From NCBI GenBank assembly GCA_022843925.1, contig JALHMS010000002.1, positions 267,906 to 331,905 on the forward strand: 64,000 nt of DNA, given 5' to 3'. Made by a program: the position numbers and the translations under genes. A model generated the notes under the pieces. That model was not told where the DNA came from and did no database searches. It saw only the letters and a program-made list of their open reading frames with translations. Position 1 is the first letter of the stretch. Each line of letters opens with the position of its first letter. Positions 28,791 to 38,398 of the stretch are shown here, in pieces. The DNA is from Burkholderiales bacterium (GTDB lineage Bacteria; Pseudomonadota; Gammaproteobacteria; Burkholderiales; Ga0077523).

Positions 28791-29771
28791 ATGCTGCGCT
28801 ACATCATCCGTCGCATCCTCTACGCGATCCCGATCCTGATCGGCGTGAACCTCATCACGTTCTTCCTGTTCTTCATCGTCAACACACCCGACGACATGGC
28901 GCGGATGCAGCTCGGCGTGAAGCGGGTCACGCCCGAGGCCATCGAGCGCTGGAAGGCCGAACGCGGCTACGACCGCCCGGTGGCATGGAACGCCGCCGAG
29001 CAGGGCATGGCGAAGCTGACGAACACGATCTTCTTCGACCACTCGGTGCGGCTCTTCGCGTTCGACTTCGGCGCGGCGGAGTCCGACGGGCGCGACATCG
29101 GGCACGAGATCTCGACCCGCATGTGGCCGAGTCTCGCGATCGCGCTGCCGGTTTTCGTGGTGGGACTCCTTGCATACGTGAGCTTCGCACTGCTGCTCGT
29201 GTTCTTCCGCGCGACGGCGCTCGATACGGCCGGCGTCGTGATGTGCGTCATAGCGATGTCGATCTCGGGCATGTTCTACATCATCGGCGGGCAGTACGTG
29301 GTCAGCAAGTTGTGGAATCTCGTGCCGATCTCGGGCTTCGGCGACGGTCTCTCGGCGTGGCGCTTCCTGGTCCTGCCTGTCGTCGTGGGGCTTGCCCACG
29401 GTCTCGGCGAGAGCGGCCGCTGGTACCGGACCATCTTCCTGGAGGAGATCAACCGCGACTACGTGCGCACGGCGCGTGCGAAGGGTCTTCGCGAAAGCCG
29501 CGTGCTCTTCCGGCACGTGCTTCGCAACGGTCTGATCCCGATCCTCACGGGCGTCGTGGTGGCGATCCCGTCCCTCTTCATCGGCAGCCTCGTCACGGAA
29601 TCCTTCTTCGGCATTCCGGGCCTCGGCAGCTACACGATCGAAGCCATCAATTCGCAGGATTTCGCCGTGGTGCGCTCGATGGTCTTCCTGGGTTCGCTGC
29701 TCTACATCATCGGCCTCATCCTGACCGACATCTCGTACACGCTCGCCGATCCGCGGATCCGGTTCGACTGA
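28791..29771 (+). CDS. ABC transporter permease, DppB/OppB type
   Basis: The 326-aa inner-membrane permease begins MLRYIIRRILYAIPILIGVNLITFFLFF, the classic OppB/DppB first helix. It carries the cytoplasmic coupling loop NRDYVRTARAKGLRESRVLFRHVLRNG and the final GIPGLGSYTIEAI and LTDISYTLADPRIRF segments. With the second permease it forms the membrane channel of the peptide-type importer. Its stop and the next start overlap (TGATG), indicating coupled translation. Confidence 0.93.
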   Translation: MLRYIIRRILYAIPILIGVNLITFFLFFIVNTPDDMARMQLGVKRVTPEAIERWKAERGYDRPVAWNAAEQGMAKLTNTIFFDHSVRLFAFDFGAAESDGRDIGHEISTRMWPSLAIALPVFVVGLLAYVSFALLLVFFRATALDTAGVVMCVIAMSISGMFYIIGGQYVVSKLWNLVPISGFGDGLSAWRFLVLPVVVGLAHGLGESGRWYRTIFLEEINRDYVRTARAKGLRESRVLFRHVLRNGLIPILTGVVVAIPSLFIGSLVTESFFGIPGLGSYTIEAINSQDFAVVRSMVFLGSLLYIIGLILTDISYTLADPRIRFD

Positions 29772-31249
29772 TGCTCCCCTTCAAGCCCATCCTCCTGTGG
29801 ACGGACATGCTGGTGCTGCTGCTCATCGCGGCCGTGATCGCGTTCGTCGTCCGGGCCCGGCAGCACGAACATCTCCGGGCGCCCTGGCGCAAGGTGGCGC
29901 GTTCCACCGGCGGCATGATCGCGGCGCCGGTGCTGCTCGCGTTTCTCGCGATCGGATTTCTCGACAGCCTGCATTTCCAGCGCGGGACGCCACCCGAGAA
30001 GGGCCAGACCGATATGCGCTACGGCCCGGACGTCTTGTCCGTGCTCGATATCCTCGTGGAGCATCTCCGCATTCACCAGGAGCGCAGTTTCTCGGCGCCG
30101 TTCGCGACCCATGCACACTCCCGGGAGACCATCACGCGGCCCGACGGCTCGCAGGTTCGGGACTTCCCTCGCCTGCGGCACGGCGGCAGCCATCTCGTGG
30201 ACCCGGAGACCGACCGGGCCGCGGACATCGGCCGACGCCTGCTGCGCGCGGTCGGCATCTCGGCCGTGCTCGGCGTGCTCGTCTCGGTTGCGGTCGTCGG
30301 GACCTACGCCCGGCGGCGAGGGCTCTCGTTCGATGGGGCACTCGGTGCGATGCGCGATGGAGACGTCGACCTCCCCATCGGTCCGATGCTCGTCTCGACG
30401 CTGCTTCTCATCACGACCTTCACGATGTTGTTCGCACTCTCGGGTGTCTACCACGTGTTCGGCACCGACAAGGTCGGACAGGATGTCTTCTATCTCACCT
30501 TGAAGAGCATCCGGACGGCGCTGGTCATCGGCACCGCAACGACGCTGGTGATGCTGCCCTTCGCAGTCACGCTCGGCATGCTCGCCGGTTACTTCCGGGG
30601 GCGCGTCGACGATGCCATCCAGTACCTCTACACGACGCTCAGTTCGATTCCCGACGTGCTGCTGATCGCTGCGGCTGTCCTGATGATGCAGGTGTACATG
30701 GACACCCATCCCGAGATCTTCGACTCGGTCACGCGCCGGGCCGATTTTCGCCTGACCTTCCTGTGCATCATCCTGGGGGTGACCAGCTGGACCGGGCTCT
30801 GCCGCCTGCTCCGTGGCGAGACCCTCAAGCTGCGCGAGCAGGAGTACGTCCTTGCGGCCCAGGCGTTCGGGGTGAGTCACTTCCGGATCCTTCTCCGCCA
30901 TATCCTCCCGAACGTCTTTCATCTGGTCATCATCACGACGGTGCTCAAGTTCAGCGGGCTGGTGCTCGCCGAGGCGGTCCTGTCGTACGTCGGTGTCGGT
31001 GTCGACCCGGCCATGAACAGCTTCGGGACGATGATCAACTCCGCCCGCCTGGAGATGGCGCGCGAACCGATCGTCTGGTGGTCCCTCGCGGCCGCCTTCG
31101 CCTTCATGCTGCTGCTCGTGCTCTCGGCCAATCTCTTCGCGGATGCCGTGCGGGACGCCTTCGATCCGCGCATCCGTCCGGTCCGACGCGGGCCGCGCGT
31201 CAAGCGGTCCGGGGTGGCACCGGCACGGCGCGCGGCGGAGGCCGCATGA
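29771..31249 (+). CDS. ABC transporter permease, DppC/OppC type with long N-terminal extension
   Basis: This 492-aa permease has the OppC core in its C-terminal 300 residues: VFGTDKVGQDVFYLTLKSIR, then the coupling loop LKLREQEYVLAAQAFGVSHFR and VLSYVGVGVDPAMNSFG. Before the core there are two hydrophobic segments (about 11-27 and 49-65), a polar stretch of about 85 residues predicted to face the periplasm, and another helix near 158-175. Ordinary OppC proteins are near 300 aa, so the extension is unusual. The 3' end overlaps the ATPase start by 4 bases. The extra part could contact the membrane-anchored binding protein, but that is inference. Confidence 0.88.
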   Translation: MLPFKPILLWTDMLVLLLIAAVIAFVVRARQHEHLRAPWRKVARSTGGMIAAPVLLAFLAIGFLDSLHFQRGTPPEKGQTDMRYGPDVLSVLDILVEHLRIHQERSFSAPFATHAHSRETITRPDGSQVRDFPRLRHGGSHLVDPETDRAADIGRRLLRAVGISAVLGVLVSVAVVGTYARRRGLSFDGALGAMRDGDVDLPIGPMLVSTLLLITTFTMLFALSGVYHVFGTDKVGQDVFYLTLKSIRTALVIGTATTLVMLPFAVTLGMLAGYFRGRVDDAIQYLYTTLSSIPDVLLIAAAVLMMQVYMDTHPEIFDSVTRRADFRLTFLCIILGVTSWTGLCRLLRGETLKLREQEYVLAAQAFGVSHFRILLRHILPNVFHLVIITTVLKFSGLVLAEAVLSYVGVGVDPAMNSFGTMINSARLEMAREPIVWWSLAAAFAFMLLLVLSANLFADAVRDAFDPRIRPVRRGPRVKRSGVAPARRAAEAA

Positions 31250-33234
31250 GCACGCCGATCCTGAGCCTCTCCGGTGTGCGTACGACCGTCCGGGGCGCGG
31301 ACGGTGACCTCCATCCGGTCGACGGCGTGTCCTTCGACATCGCGGCAGGCGAGACCTTCGCGCTGCTCGGCGAATCCGGCAGCGGCAAGTCGCTCACTGC
31401 ACTATCGATCCTGCGACTGCTTCCCGATGGGGTCGACGTCACCGCGGGCAGCATCCACCTCGACGGCACCGATCTGCTGGCCCTCCCGGAGCAGGCCATG
31501 CGCGATGTCCGCGGTCGGCGCATCGCGATGATCTTCCAGGAGCCCGGGACCAGTCTCGATCCGGTGATGACCGTCGGCGACCAGATCCGCGAGGTGCTGG
31601 ACCGCCATCTGGGACTGCGCGGCGCAGCGGCGGACGGCAGGGCGCTGGAGTTGCTGGACGCCGTCGGCATTCCCGATCCGCGCCGACGGCTCGACGAGTT
31701 CCCTTTCCAGCTTTCCGGGGGCATGAAGCAGCGGGTCATGATCGCCGGTGCCCTCGCCGGTGAACCGGCGCTGCTGGTCGCCGACGAGCCGACGACGGCG
31801 CTCGACGTGACCATCCAGGCGCAGGTGCTCGAGCTGCTGCGCGATCTGCAGAAGCGGTTGGGCATGGCGATGCTGCTCATCACCCACGATCTCGGCATCG
31901 TCGCCGGCATGGCGCACCGTGTGGGTGTGATGTACGCCGGTCAGCTCGTGGAGCTTGCACCGGCGGAGCGCTTCTTCGCCGCGCCCGACCATCCGTACTC
32001 CCGGAAGCTCTTCGAGTCGCTGCCTACCCGACCAACCGCGGCGGGGCGCCTGTCGGTCATCCGGGGCAGCGTGCCGCCCCTCGGTCAGGTGGGGAAGGGA
32101 TGCCGGTTCGCCGATCGCTGCGACGACGTGCTGCCCGGCTGCCGCGATGCCGACGTTCCCATGAAGGCGCTGGAACCCGGTCATGCGATCCGCTGCATTC
32201 TGGATTCCCGGGCCCTGGCGCCGGCGGTCGTATCGGCACCGGCGGATGCCGCCGTGAAGGTCGCATCGCCGCTCCTCGACATCCAGGATCTCCGGATCCA
32301 CTTCCCCATTCGAAAGGGGCTCTTCCGCCGCACCGTCGGACACGTCCGGGCCGTCGATGGCGTCAGCTTGGCGATTCCTGCGGGTCGCACGCTCGCGCTC
32401 GTGGGCGAGTCCGGTTGCGGCAAGACGACGGTGGGCAAGGGCATCGTCCGACTGCTCCCGCTCGCGACGGGGCGGATCATGATGGATGGCGTCGATCTGG
32501 CGAAGCTCGATGGGCGGGCGCTTCGCGATCGCCGGCGCGATTTCCAGATCATCTTCCAGGACCCGTTCGCGTCGCTCGATCCGCGGATGCGCGTGAGCGA
32601 GATTCTCGAGGAGGGCATGACGGCACTGCGGCCAGACCTCGATGCCGTGCAGCGCATGGAGGCTGTCGATGCGCTGCTGACTTCGGTGGGTCTGGCGACG
32701 GAGTCGAAGGGACGCTATCCGCACGAGTTCTCGGGTGGCCAGCGGCAGCGCTTGGCGATCGCCAGGGCACTGGCGGTGGAACCGAAGCTGATCGTCTGCG
32801 ACGAGCCCACGTCGGCGCTCGACGTCTCGGTGCAGGCGCAGATCCTCAACCTGCTCCGCGATCTGCAGGAGCGTCTCGGCTTGGCGTACCTGTTCATCTC
32901 GCACAACATCTCGGTGGTGCGGTACCTGGCCCACGAAGTCGCCGTGATGTACCTCGGGCGCATCGTCGAACGCGGGCCGACGGAGTTGGTGCTGCGCCAT
33001 CCCGCCCATCCCTACACCGAGGCACTGCTGTCGGCAGTCCCCGCGTTGCATGGTATCGATGCCCGGGACCCGATCCGGCTGGAAGGCGATCTTCCTTCAC
33101 CGGCGGCCCCTCCTGCGGGCTGCCATTTTCACCCTCGCTGCCCGCGTGCGACCGATGCGTGCAAGCGCGAGTATCCGGGGGCCACGACCGTGGGGCCGTC
33201 GCACCTGGTGCACTGCCTGCATCCGGCGCATTGA
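31246..33234 (+). CDS. Fused dual ABC transporter ATPase, DppD-DppF type
   Basis: The 662-aa protein joins two ATPase domains that power the importer. Domain 1 has Walker A GESGSGKS (42-49), signature LSGGMKQRVMIAGAL and Walker B LLVADEPTTALD; domain 2 has Walker A GESGCGKTT (from 387), signature FSGGQRQRLAIARAL and LIVCDEPTSALD. Each is followed by an oligopeptide-transporter C-terminal region with Cys-containing stretches (GKGCRFADRCDDVLPGC and AGCHFHPRCP), sometimes involved in an iron-sulfur site in this family. It ends the four-gene operon of binding protein, two permeases and ATPase. Confidence 0.93.
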   Translation: MSTPILSLSGVRTTVRGADGDLHPVDGVSFDIAAGETFALLGESGSGKSLTALSILRLLPDGVDVTAGSIHLDGTDLLALPEQAMRDVRGRRIAMIFQEPGTSLDPVMTVGDQIREVLDRHLGLRGAAADGRALELLDAVGIPDPRRRLDEFPFQLSGGMKQRVMIAGALAGEPALLVADEPTTALDVTIQAQVLELLRDLQKRLGMAMLLITHDLGIVAGMAHRVGVMYAGQLVELAPAERFFAAPDHPYSRKLFESLPTRPTAAGRLSVIRGSVPPLGQVGKGCRFADRCDDVLPGCRDADVPMKALEPGHAIRCILDSRALAPAVVSAPADAAVKVASPLLDIQDLRIHFPIRKGLFRRTVGHVRAVDGVSLAIPAGRTLALVGESGCGKTTVGKGIVRLLPLATGRIMMDGVDLAKLDGRALRDRRRDFQIIFQDPFASLDPRMRVSEILEEGMTALRPDLDAVQRMEAVDALLTSVGLATESKGRYPHEFSGGQRQRLAIARALAVEPKLIVCDEPTSALDVSVQAQILNLLRDLQERLGLAYLFISHNISVVRYLAHEVAVMYLGRIVERGPTELVLRHPAHPYTEALLSAVPALHGIDARDPIRLEGDLPSPAAPPAGCHFHPRCPRATDACKREYPGATTVGPSHLVHCLHPAH

Positions 33235-33331
33235 AAGGCGGGCTGCTTCCGGCTTCGCCGGAGGCGACCTCGTCATGACCGTCTCGGCGAAGGCGAGGTG
33301 GTGCCGGGCGTCGAGGATCGCGCGATCGGAT

Positions 33332-33355
33332 GAAAAACGGCGCCATCGGCGCCGT
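33332..33355 (-). terminator. Terminator of mltD
   Basis: An 8-bp perfect stem (33337-33344 with 33348-33355) is followed on the minus strand by five T. It is 29 bases beyond the mltD stop. Confidence 0.75.
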
Positions 33356-33383
33356 CGTCGTTCGTCGAAACGTGGGTGGCGTC

Positions 33384-35465
33384 TCACCGCTCCGCGATCT
33401 GTTCCTTCCGTGCGGGGGTCGAAGGTTTCGCGCGCCGCAGCGTCACCTTGGTGTGGGACTCCTTTTCAGGCGTCTTGGCGCGAGCGGCCTTCGGCGCACC
33501 AGGGGTCTTCCCCACGCCGCGCGTGTCATTCGTGAGGCTGCGGCCCGGCCTCTCGTGCGCGAGCCTCGTCGCGCTGGTTTCGTTGCGGGTCCTCGCAACC
33601 GGCTTGCCGCGCGTCTTCGCCTCCACGTGGGCGATGGCCGATCTCTCGTGCCTTGCTTCCGCACGCCGGGGCGCAGCCGGTGCATCCCCCGTGACGCGCA
33701 ACACCTGACCCGATCGTACGCTCGCGGTACGCATGCGGTTCCAGGTCATCAGTTGCTGGATCGTCACGCCGTATCGAACGGCGATGCCCCGGAGCGTCTC
33801 GCCCTTGTGGGCGCGATGGGTCCGGGGTTCCACCACCACCTCGGGCGGATGGAATTCGGTCGAGTCCAGCTTGGCAGGTGTCGAAGGGATGCTGCGCGCG
33901 CCCGGTATCGGCACGAGCAACGAGGACCCTGCCTTCAGTTTGTGCCCGGTTGTCACGCCGTTGACGATCTTCAACTGTGCGGCCGTCGTGCCGAAACGTG
34001 CCGCGATCGACTCGATGCGCTCGTTGCGTTCGAGGCGGTAGAGCTGCCAGCTGACGAGCGGGGACTCGAGCGCATTCAGATTGGCGTTGAACACATCGGC
34101 CTTGTCCGCAGGGATCAGGAAGCTGCCGCTGTCCGCCGTGATGACCGGCCGGTTGTGGGCCGGATTCAGCGACCGGAACTCTTCCAGTGGAACCTCCGCC
34201 AGCTGCGCCGCACGCTTGAAGTCGATCTGCCCGGGAGCGGCGACGCGGATGAAATAGGGCTCGTTCGGGACGTCATCCAGCGCGAGCCCGTAGCGCTCCG
34301 GTTCGGAGATGATGTTCTTCACTGCCTGCAGCTTGGGGATGTAGTTGCGCGTCTCCTCCGGCATGCGGAGGCTTTCGTAGTCGGTGGGCAGCCCCTGCCG
34401 CTGGTTGCGATCGATGGCTCGGCTGACTGCGCCTTCCCCCCAGTTGTAGGCCGCCAGGGCGAGGCGCCAGTCCCCGAACATCCCGTGAAGTTTCTCGAGG
34501 TAGTCGAGGGCCGCGCGGGTGGCGGCGGTGACATCCCGTCGGCCGTCGTACCACCAGTTCTGCTTGAGACCGTAGTTCCTGCCGGTGGCGGGGATGAACT
34601 GCCACATGCCGGATGCGTGCGCCTTCGAATAGGCAGCGGGATTGTAGGCACTCTCGATCATCGGGAGCAGGGCGATCTCGAGGGGCATGCCGCGCTTCTC
34701 GAGTTCCTCGACGACGAAATGCATGTAGCGGCGCGCGCGTTCGACGACGCGCTGGACGTAATCGGGGCGGTTCGCATACCAGTCGGTGTGCCGATCCACG
34801 AGCGGCGATTCGAGATTCGGGATCGCGAAGCCGGCACGCATGCGGGCCCAGAGGGTGTCGTAGACCACCTTCTTGTCCGGGTCGGCGTCGGACAGTGCTC
34901 CCGGCGATTCGAGGAGCTCGCCGTCCGCGTGGTCCGATGGTGGCTCGGTCAACGAGGTCCGGACGGTCGGCCCCGGCTTCGCCGCCACCGGCCCTCGGGC
35001 AGACGGCGCGGCCGTGACCGCGGATGCCGGTGCGTACGAAACGTCGGGCGCGCCGGACTGAGCGGTGGATGAGGCCTGGGTCTTCGTGCTTCCTGCGGGC
35101 GCGATGATCGTCGAGATGCGCGCAGCAGTACGGGATTCCGTGCCGGGGCCCTGAGCCATCGGGGCGGCATCGGTGCCCGCGCCGCGTGGCGTGGGCGGCA
35201 TGCGGGTAGCGGGGTCGGCAAGCGGCGACACCGTCACGGGTTCGATCGGATCGCCCGGAAGCTGGGGCGGGGTACGTATCGCGGATCGCCCGGCTGGATC
35301 GTTCGCTGCAAGGGTGGGCGCACCCACCGCAGAGGGCGAGGATGAGGCGCCGGTGGGAAGAGGCCTGGATACGCCGTCGTAGGCTCCCCCGCCCACGGCA
35401 CACGCCTGGTTCATGGCGCCGAGAACGGCCGCGGCGAGAAACACTCTTGTCTTTCTGCTTACCAT
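33384..35465 (-). CDS. mltD: Membrane-bound-type lytic murein transglycosylase with LysM repeats (MltD)
   Basis: The 693-aa precursor cleaves the glycan strands of peptidoglycan. After a signal segment (1 to about 22, MNQACAVG; the Cys is not in a canonical lipobox) there is a long Pro/Ala/Thr-rich region (to about 195), then a Slt-type catalytic domain (about 255-380) with catalytic Glu271 in LLPMIESAYNP, GMWQFIPATG and LALAAYNWGEGAV. Two LysM modules bind peptidoglycan (about 500-545 and 585-630, the second HKGETLRGIAVRYGVT). The tail is very basic. ATG 35465 is chosen; a promoter lies directly before it and a terminator after the gene, so it is a single transcription unit. Confidence 0.92.
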   Translation of the reverse strand: MVSRKTRVFLAAAVLGAMNQACAVGGGAYDGVSRPLPTGASSSPSAVGAPTLAANDPAGRSAIRTPPQLPGDPIEPVTVSPLADPATRMPPTPRGAGTDAAPMAQGPGTESRTAARISTIIAPAGSTKTQASSTAQSGAPDVSYAPASAVTAAPSARGPVAAKPGPTVRTSLTEPPSDHADGELLESPGALSDADPDKKVVYDTLWARMRAGFAIPNLESPLVDRHTDWYANRPDYVQRVVERARRYMHFVVEELEKRGMPLEIALLPMIESAYNPAAYSKAHASGMWQFIPATGRNYGLKQNWWYDGRRDVTAATRAALDYLEKLHGMFGDWRLALAAYNWGEGAVSRAIDRNQRQGLPTDYESLRMPEETRNYIPKLQAVKNIISEPERYGLALDDVPNEPYFIRVAAPGQIDFKRAAQLAEVPLEEFRSLNPAHNRPVITADSGSFLIPADKADVFNANLNALESPLVSWQLYRLERNERIESIAARFGTTAAQLKIVNGVTTGHKLKAGSSLLVPIPGARSIPSTPAKLDSTEFHPPEVVVEPRTHRAHKGETLRGIAVRYGVTIQQLMTWNRMRTASVRSGQVLRVTGDAPAAPRRAEARHERSAIAHVEAKTRGKPVARTRNETSATRLAHERPGRSLTNDTRGVGKTPGAPKAARAKTPEKESHTKVTLRRAKPSTPARKEQIAER

Positions 35466-35493
35466 CGGCCAGGATTTCCAAATAACTTCAATA

Positions 35494-35522
35494 ATCTTAT
35501 TCAGATCATTGATTTCAGTCAA
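35494..35522 (-). promoter_or_regulatory. Sigma-70-like promoter of mltD
   Basis: On the minus strand TTGACT (35522-35517) and TAAGAT (35499-35494) are separated by 17 bases, in a strikingly AT-rich stretch of otherwise GC-rich DNA. Transcription would start about 20 bases before the mltD ATG. Confidence 0.6.
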
Positions 35523-35657
35523 CAATTTTATCTCCTGGGCTGGGTCGCGCGGGGGCGCGAGCCATGGCCGTCGTGTCATGCGGGAAACGCCGAGGCCGCG
35601 AGGGCACGACATCCGGACCCTGATTTCAGCAAGGGTCGATCCAGGAGACCGCTCGAA

Positions 35658-36425
35658 TCAGAAAACGTCTTTCCAGCTACGCAGTTCTGTGAAGACGGCG
35701 AGGCGATCGGGCGTGGGATGGCCAGCGTGGCGTGCCGCCATCGAAGCCACGACCGGGTCGCCTGCACGGAGGAATGGGTTGAAGGTCAACTCGGCGCCTA
35801 TCGTGGAGGGCAGGGACGGGGCGCCGGCTTCGAGAGCCACGCGGGTCTGGTCCAGACGGGCATCGACCGCCGGATTCAGAGGGTCTGCCGCCTTGGCGAA
35901 GCGCAGGTTCGAAGTCGTGTACTCATGGGTGCAGTAGACGCGCGTTTCCGGTGGCAACGCGGCGAGCTTGTCGAGCGATGCCAGCATCTGCGCCGGCGTG
36001 CCTTCGAAGAGCCTGCCGCAACCTGCCGAGAAAAGCGTGTCGCCGCTGAACAGCATGCCGTGGCCATGGTAGGCGATGTGACCGGCAGTGTGGCCCGGGA
36101 CATCGATCACCGCGAGCGTCAGACCGAGTGCGGGAAGCGGCACGACGTCGCCCTCGCGAAGCGCGCGACCGAGCCCGGGTATGGCTTCGGTCGCGGGTCC
36201 GAAGACCGGTACGTTATACTCGGACGCAAGTTCCGCCACCCCTCCGGTGTGGTCCGCGTGGTGGTGAGTCACGAGGATTCCCGCGAGTCGGAGAGCGGTG
36301 CTCTCGAGATGCTTCCGCACCGGAGTTGCATCGCCAGGATCGACCACGACCGCGTCGGCGTCGCTCTGCAGACACCAGATGTAGTTGTCGCGGAAAGCCC
36401 GTATCGGAATGACGTCGATCAACAT
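35658..36425 (-). CDS. gloB: Hydroxyacylglutathione hydrolase (glyoxalase II)
   Basis: The 255-aa metallo-beta-lactamase-fold enzyme hydrolyses S-lactoylglutathione in methylglyoxal detoxification. Metal ligands are in VTHHHADHTGG (His54, His56, Asp58, His59), with further His in VIDVPGHTAGHIAYHG and in YCTHEYTTSNLRFA; the C-terminal HAGC domain region is present. It is divergent from the methyltransferase gene by 52 bases. The set gloB, methyltransferase, rnhA and dnaQ has the same order as gloB-yafS-rnhA-dnaQ in enterobacteria. Confidence 0.94.
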   Translation of the reverse strand: MLIDVIPIRAFRDNYIWCLQSDADAVVVDPGDATPVRKHLESTALRLAGILVTHHHADHTGGVAELASEYNVPVFGPATEAIPGLGRALREGDVVPLPALGLTLAVIDVPGHTAGHIAYHGHGMLFSGDTLFSAGCGRLFEGTPAQMLASLDKLAALPPETRVYCTHEYTTSNLRFAKAADPLNPAVDARLDQTRVALEAGAPSLPSTIGAELTFNPFLRAGDPVVASMAARHAGHPTPDRLAVFTELRSWKDVF

Positions 36426-36477
36426 ATGAACCGAGTGTCGAGTGCCGACCCCCCCACTGTCAACCCGTAGCGCCGCC

Positions 36478-37233
36478 ATGATGCCGTCCGAGTGGTTCGA
36501 GACTCCTCTCGGGCAGAATCTTCTGGCGCGCGAGGTTGCGTTCTTCGATGCCGAGGTGGCAGACATCTTCGGGTTCCATGCTCTGCAGTTCGGCCTCGCC
36601 GAGCACGACTTCCTGCGTGCCAATCGCATGCCTTCGCGGTTGACCCTCGGCAGCGAGGGACCGGTGCGTCTTCGCGCCGACCTGTGCGAACTGCCGGTCG
36701 CCACGGGCAGTGTCGATCTCGTGGTCCTGCCGCACGCGCTCGAGTTCAGTCACAACCCCCATCAATTGTTGCGAGAGGTCCAGAGAATCCTCATGCCGGA
36801 AGGCCACATCGTCATTTCGGGTTTCAACCCGTGGAGCCTCTGGGGCGCGATGCGCACATTCTCGCGCCGCGACCCCGACTATCCATGGTGTGGCCAGTTC
36901 ATCGGTTTGTCGCGGATCAAGGACTGGCTGTCGCTGCTCAACTTCGAACTGTCCGCCGGGACGACGGCGGTCTTCACGCCCCCCTGCCGTGGTGAGAAAT
37001 GGCTGCACCGCTTCCGATTCATGGAGGCCGCCGGCGACCGATGGTGGCCGTTCGCCGGCGCCGTCTATTTCCTCCATGCCGTGAAGCGTGTCCATGGTGC
37101 GCGCCTCATCACGCCCAGATGGCGGCTGGCGGGTGCGCGGCGGAAGGTCTTCGCGCCGGTGCCTCAGAAGGTCGCCCAGGCTGCCCGGCTGCGTACGGAC
37201 CCGGACGATGATCGCGGAGCCGACCCCTCGTGA
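36478..37233 (+). CDS. Class I SAM-dependent methyltransferase, YafS-like
   Basis: The 251-aa protein has a methyltransferase-type 11 core: [25 protein letters not shown] and [12 protein letters not shown], with the preceding [16 protein letters not shown] strand. The first glycine motif is weak ([11 protein letters not shown]). The N-terminus [21 protein letters not shown] is the form seen in YafS-like proteins. The substrate is unknown. Two adjacent ATG codons (36478, 36481) could start it. Its stop overlaps the GTG start of rnhA, so the two are translationally coupled. Confidence 0.85.
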   Translation: MMPSEWFETPLGQNLLAREVAFFDAEVADIFGFHALQFGLAEHDFLRANRMPSRLTLGSEGPVRLRADLCELPVATGSVDLVVLPHALEFSHNPHQLLREVQRILMPEGHIVISGFNPWSLWGAMRTFSRRDPDYPWCGQFIGLSRIKDWLSLLNFELSAGTTAVFTPPCRGEKWLHRFRFMEAAGDRWWPFAGAVYFLHAVKRVHGARLITPRWRLAGARRKVFAPVPQKVAQAARLRTDPDDDRGADPS

Positions 37234-37697
37234 GCGACGCGATCGATGAACCCATCGAGATCTACACCGATGGCGCCTGCAAGGGAAACCCCGGGATCGG
37301 CGGATGGGGCGCGCTACTGCGGTCCGGCGAGCTCCGGAAGGAGCTCTTCGGCGGCGAGGCGCTGACCACGAACAATCGCATGGAGCTTCGCGCCGTGATC
37401 GAGGCGCTCGGCTCGCTCGAGCGTCCGAGTGTCGTGCGGGTCCACACCGACTCCCAGTACGTGCAGAAGGGCATCTCGGAGTGGATCACCGGCTGGAAGC
37501 GTCAAGGCTGGAGGACGGCCGACAACAAGCCCGTGAAGAACGTCGATCTCTGGCAGCAGCTGGAGATCCAGGCCGCGCGCCACAAGGTGCAGTGGGTCTG
37601 GGTGAAGGGACACGCGGGTCACGAGGGCAACGAGCGCGCCGACCAGCTCGCGAACGACGGAGTGAAGTCCGTCGGCCGGCCTGGAGCGGCACCATGA
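37230..37697 (+). CDS. rnhA: Ribonuclease HI
   Basis: The 155-aa enzyme degrades RNA in RNA-DNA hybrids. The acidic active site is complete: Asp14 ([14 protein letters not shown]), Glu52 ([13 protein letters not shown]), Asp74 ([10 protein letters not shown]) and Asp138 ([10 protein letters not shown]), with the flexible His in HAGHEGNE. The GTG start overlaps the previous stop by 4 bases, and its own TGA overlaps the dnaQ ATG by 4 bases. Confidence 0.96.
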   Translation: MSDAIDEPIEIYTDGACKGNPGIGGWGALLRSGELRKELFGGEALTTNNRMELRAVIEALGSLERPSVVRVHTDSQYVQKGISEWITGWKRQGWRTADNKPVKNVDLWQQLEIQAARHKVQWVWVKGHAGHEGNERADQLANDGVKSVGRPGAAP

Positions 37698-38398
37698 GCC
37701 TGCGGCAGGTCGTCCTCGATACCGAGACGACCGGTCTCGATCCCGCCCTCGGGCATCGGGTCATCGAGATCGCGTGCGTCGAGGTGATGAATCGCCGCGT
37801 CACCGACCGCGACTTCCACCTGTATCTGAACCCCGATCGTGACAGCGATCCGGGTGCGCTCCAGGTTCACGGCCTGACCACGGATTTTCTTCGCGACAAG
37901 CCGCGTTTCAAGGAAGTGGCGCACGAGTTCCTCGAGTTCGTGGCCGGCAGCGAGTTGATCATCCATAACGCGCCGTTCGATATCGGATTCCTCGATGCGG
38001 AGCTTGCGCGCATCGATCTGCCCCCGATCGCCCACGGGATTGCCGGCGTCGTCGATTCCCTTCGCATCGCGAAGTCGTTGCACCCGGGCCGCCGCAACAG
38101 TCTGGATGCGTTGTGCGAGCGCTATGGCATCGACAATTCCTCCCGGACCCTGCACGGGGCGCTCATCGACGCCCGCCTGCTGGCGGAGGTCTACCTCGCG
38201 ATGACCCGGGGGCAGGAGAGCCTCGCCATGGAATCGGCCGAAAGCGCGGAGGCCTTCGGCGCGATCCGCATCGATACCGAGGCGTTGGACCTCGTCGTGC
38301 TGCACGCGGACGAATCCGAGCTGGCGGCGCATGCAGCCGCGCTCGAGGACCTCCAGAAGGCGTCGCGCGGTCGCTGCGTCTGGATGGCGGCGGATTGA
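37694..38398 (+). CDS. dnaQ: DNA polymerase III epsilon subunit (proofreading exonuclease)
   Basis: The 234-aa DEDDh exonuclease proofreads for the replicative polymerase. ExoI motif LDTETTGL (Asp9, Glu11), Exo[19 protein letters not shown], and ExoIII with the catalytic His and Asp in [15 protein letters not shown] are all present. The C-terminal part after about 185, which contacts the polymerase in other bacteria, is here rich in acidic and Ala residues. ATG 37694 overlaps the rnhA stop (ATGA). Confidence 0.95.
   Translation: MSLRQVVLDTETTGLDPALGHRVIEIACVEVMNRRVTDRDFHLYLNPDRDSDPGALQVHGLTTDFLRDKPRFKEVAHEFLEFVAGSELIIHNAPFDIGFLDAELARIDLPPIAHGIAGVVDSLRIAKSLHPGRRNSLDALCERYGIDNSSRTLHGALIDARLLAEVYLAMTRGQESLAMESAESAEAFGAIRIDTEALDLVVLHADESELAAHAAALEDLQKASRGRCVWMAAD

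Noticed and set aside
29797-31245. In-frame upstream extension of the dual ATPase across the second permease gene
   Set aside because: Family similarity begins at ATG 31246, which overlaps the permease stop; the extension is Arg-rich shadow sequence.
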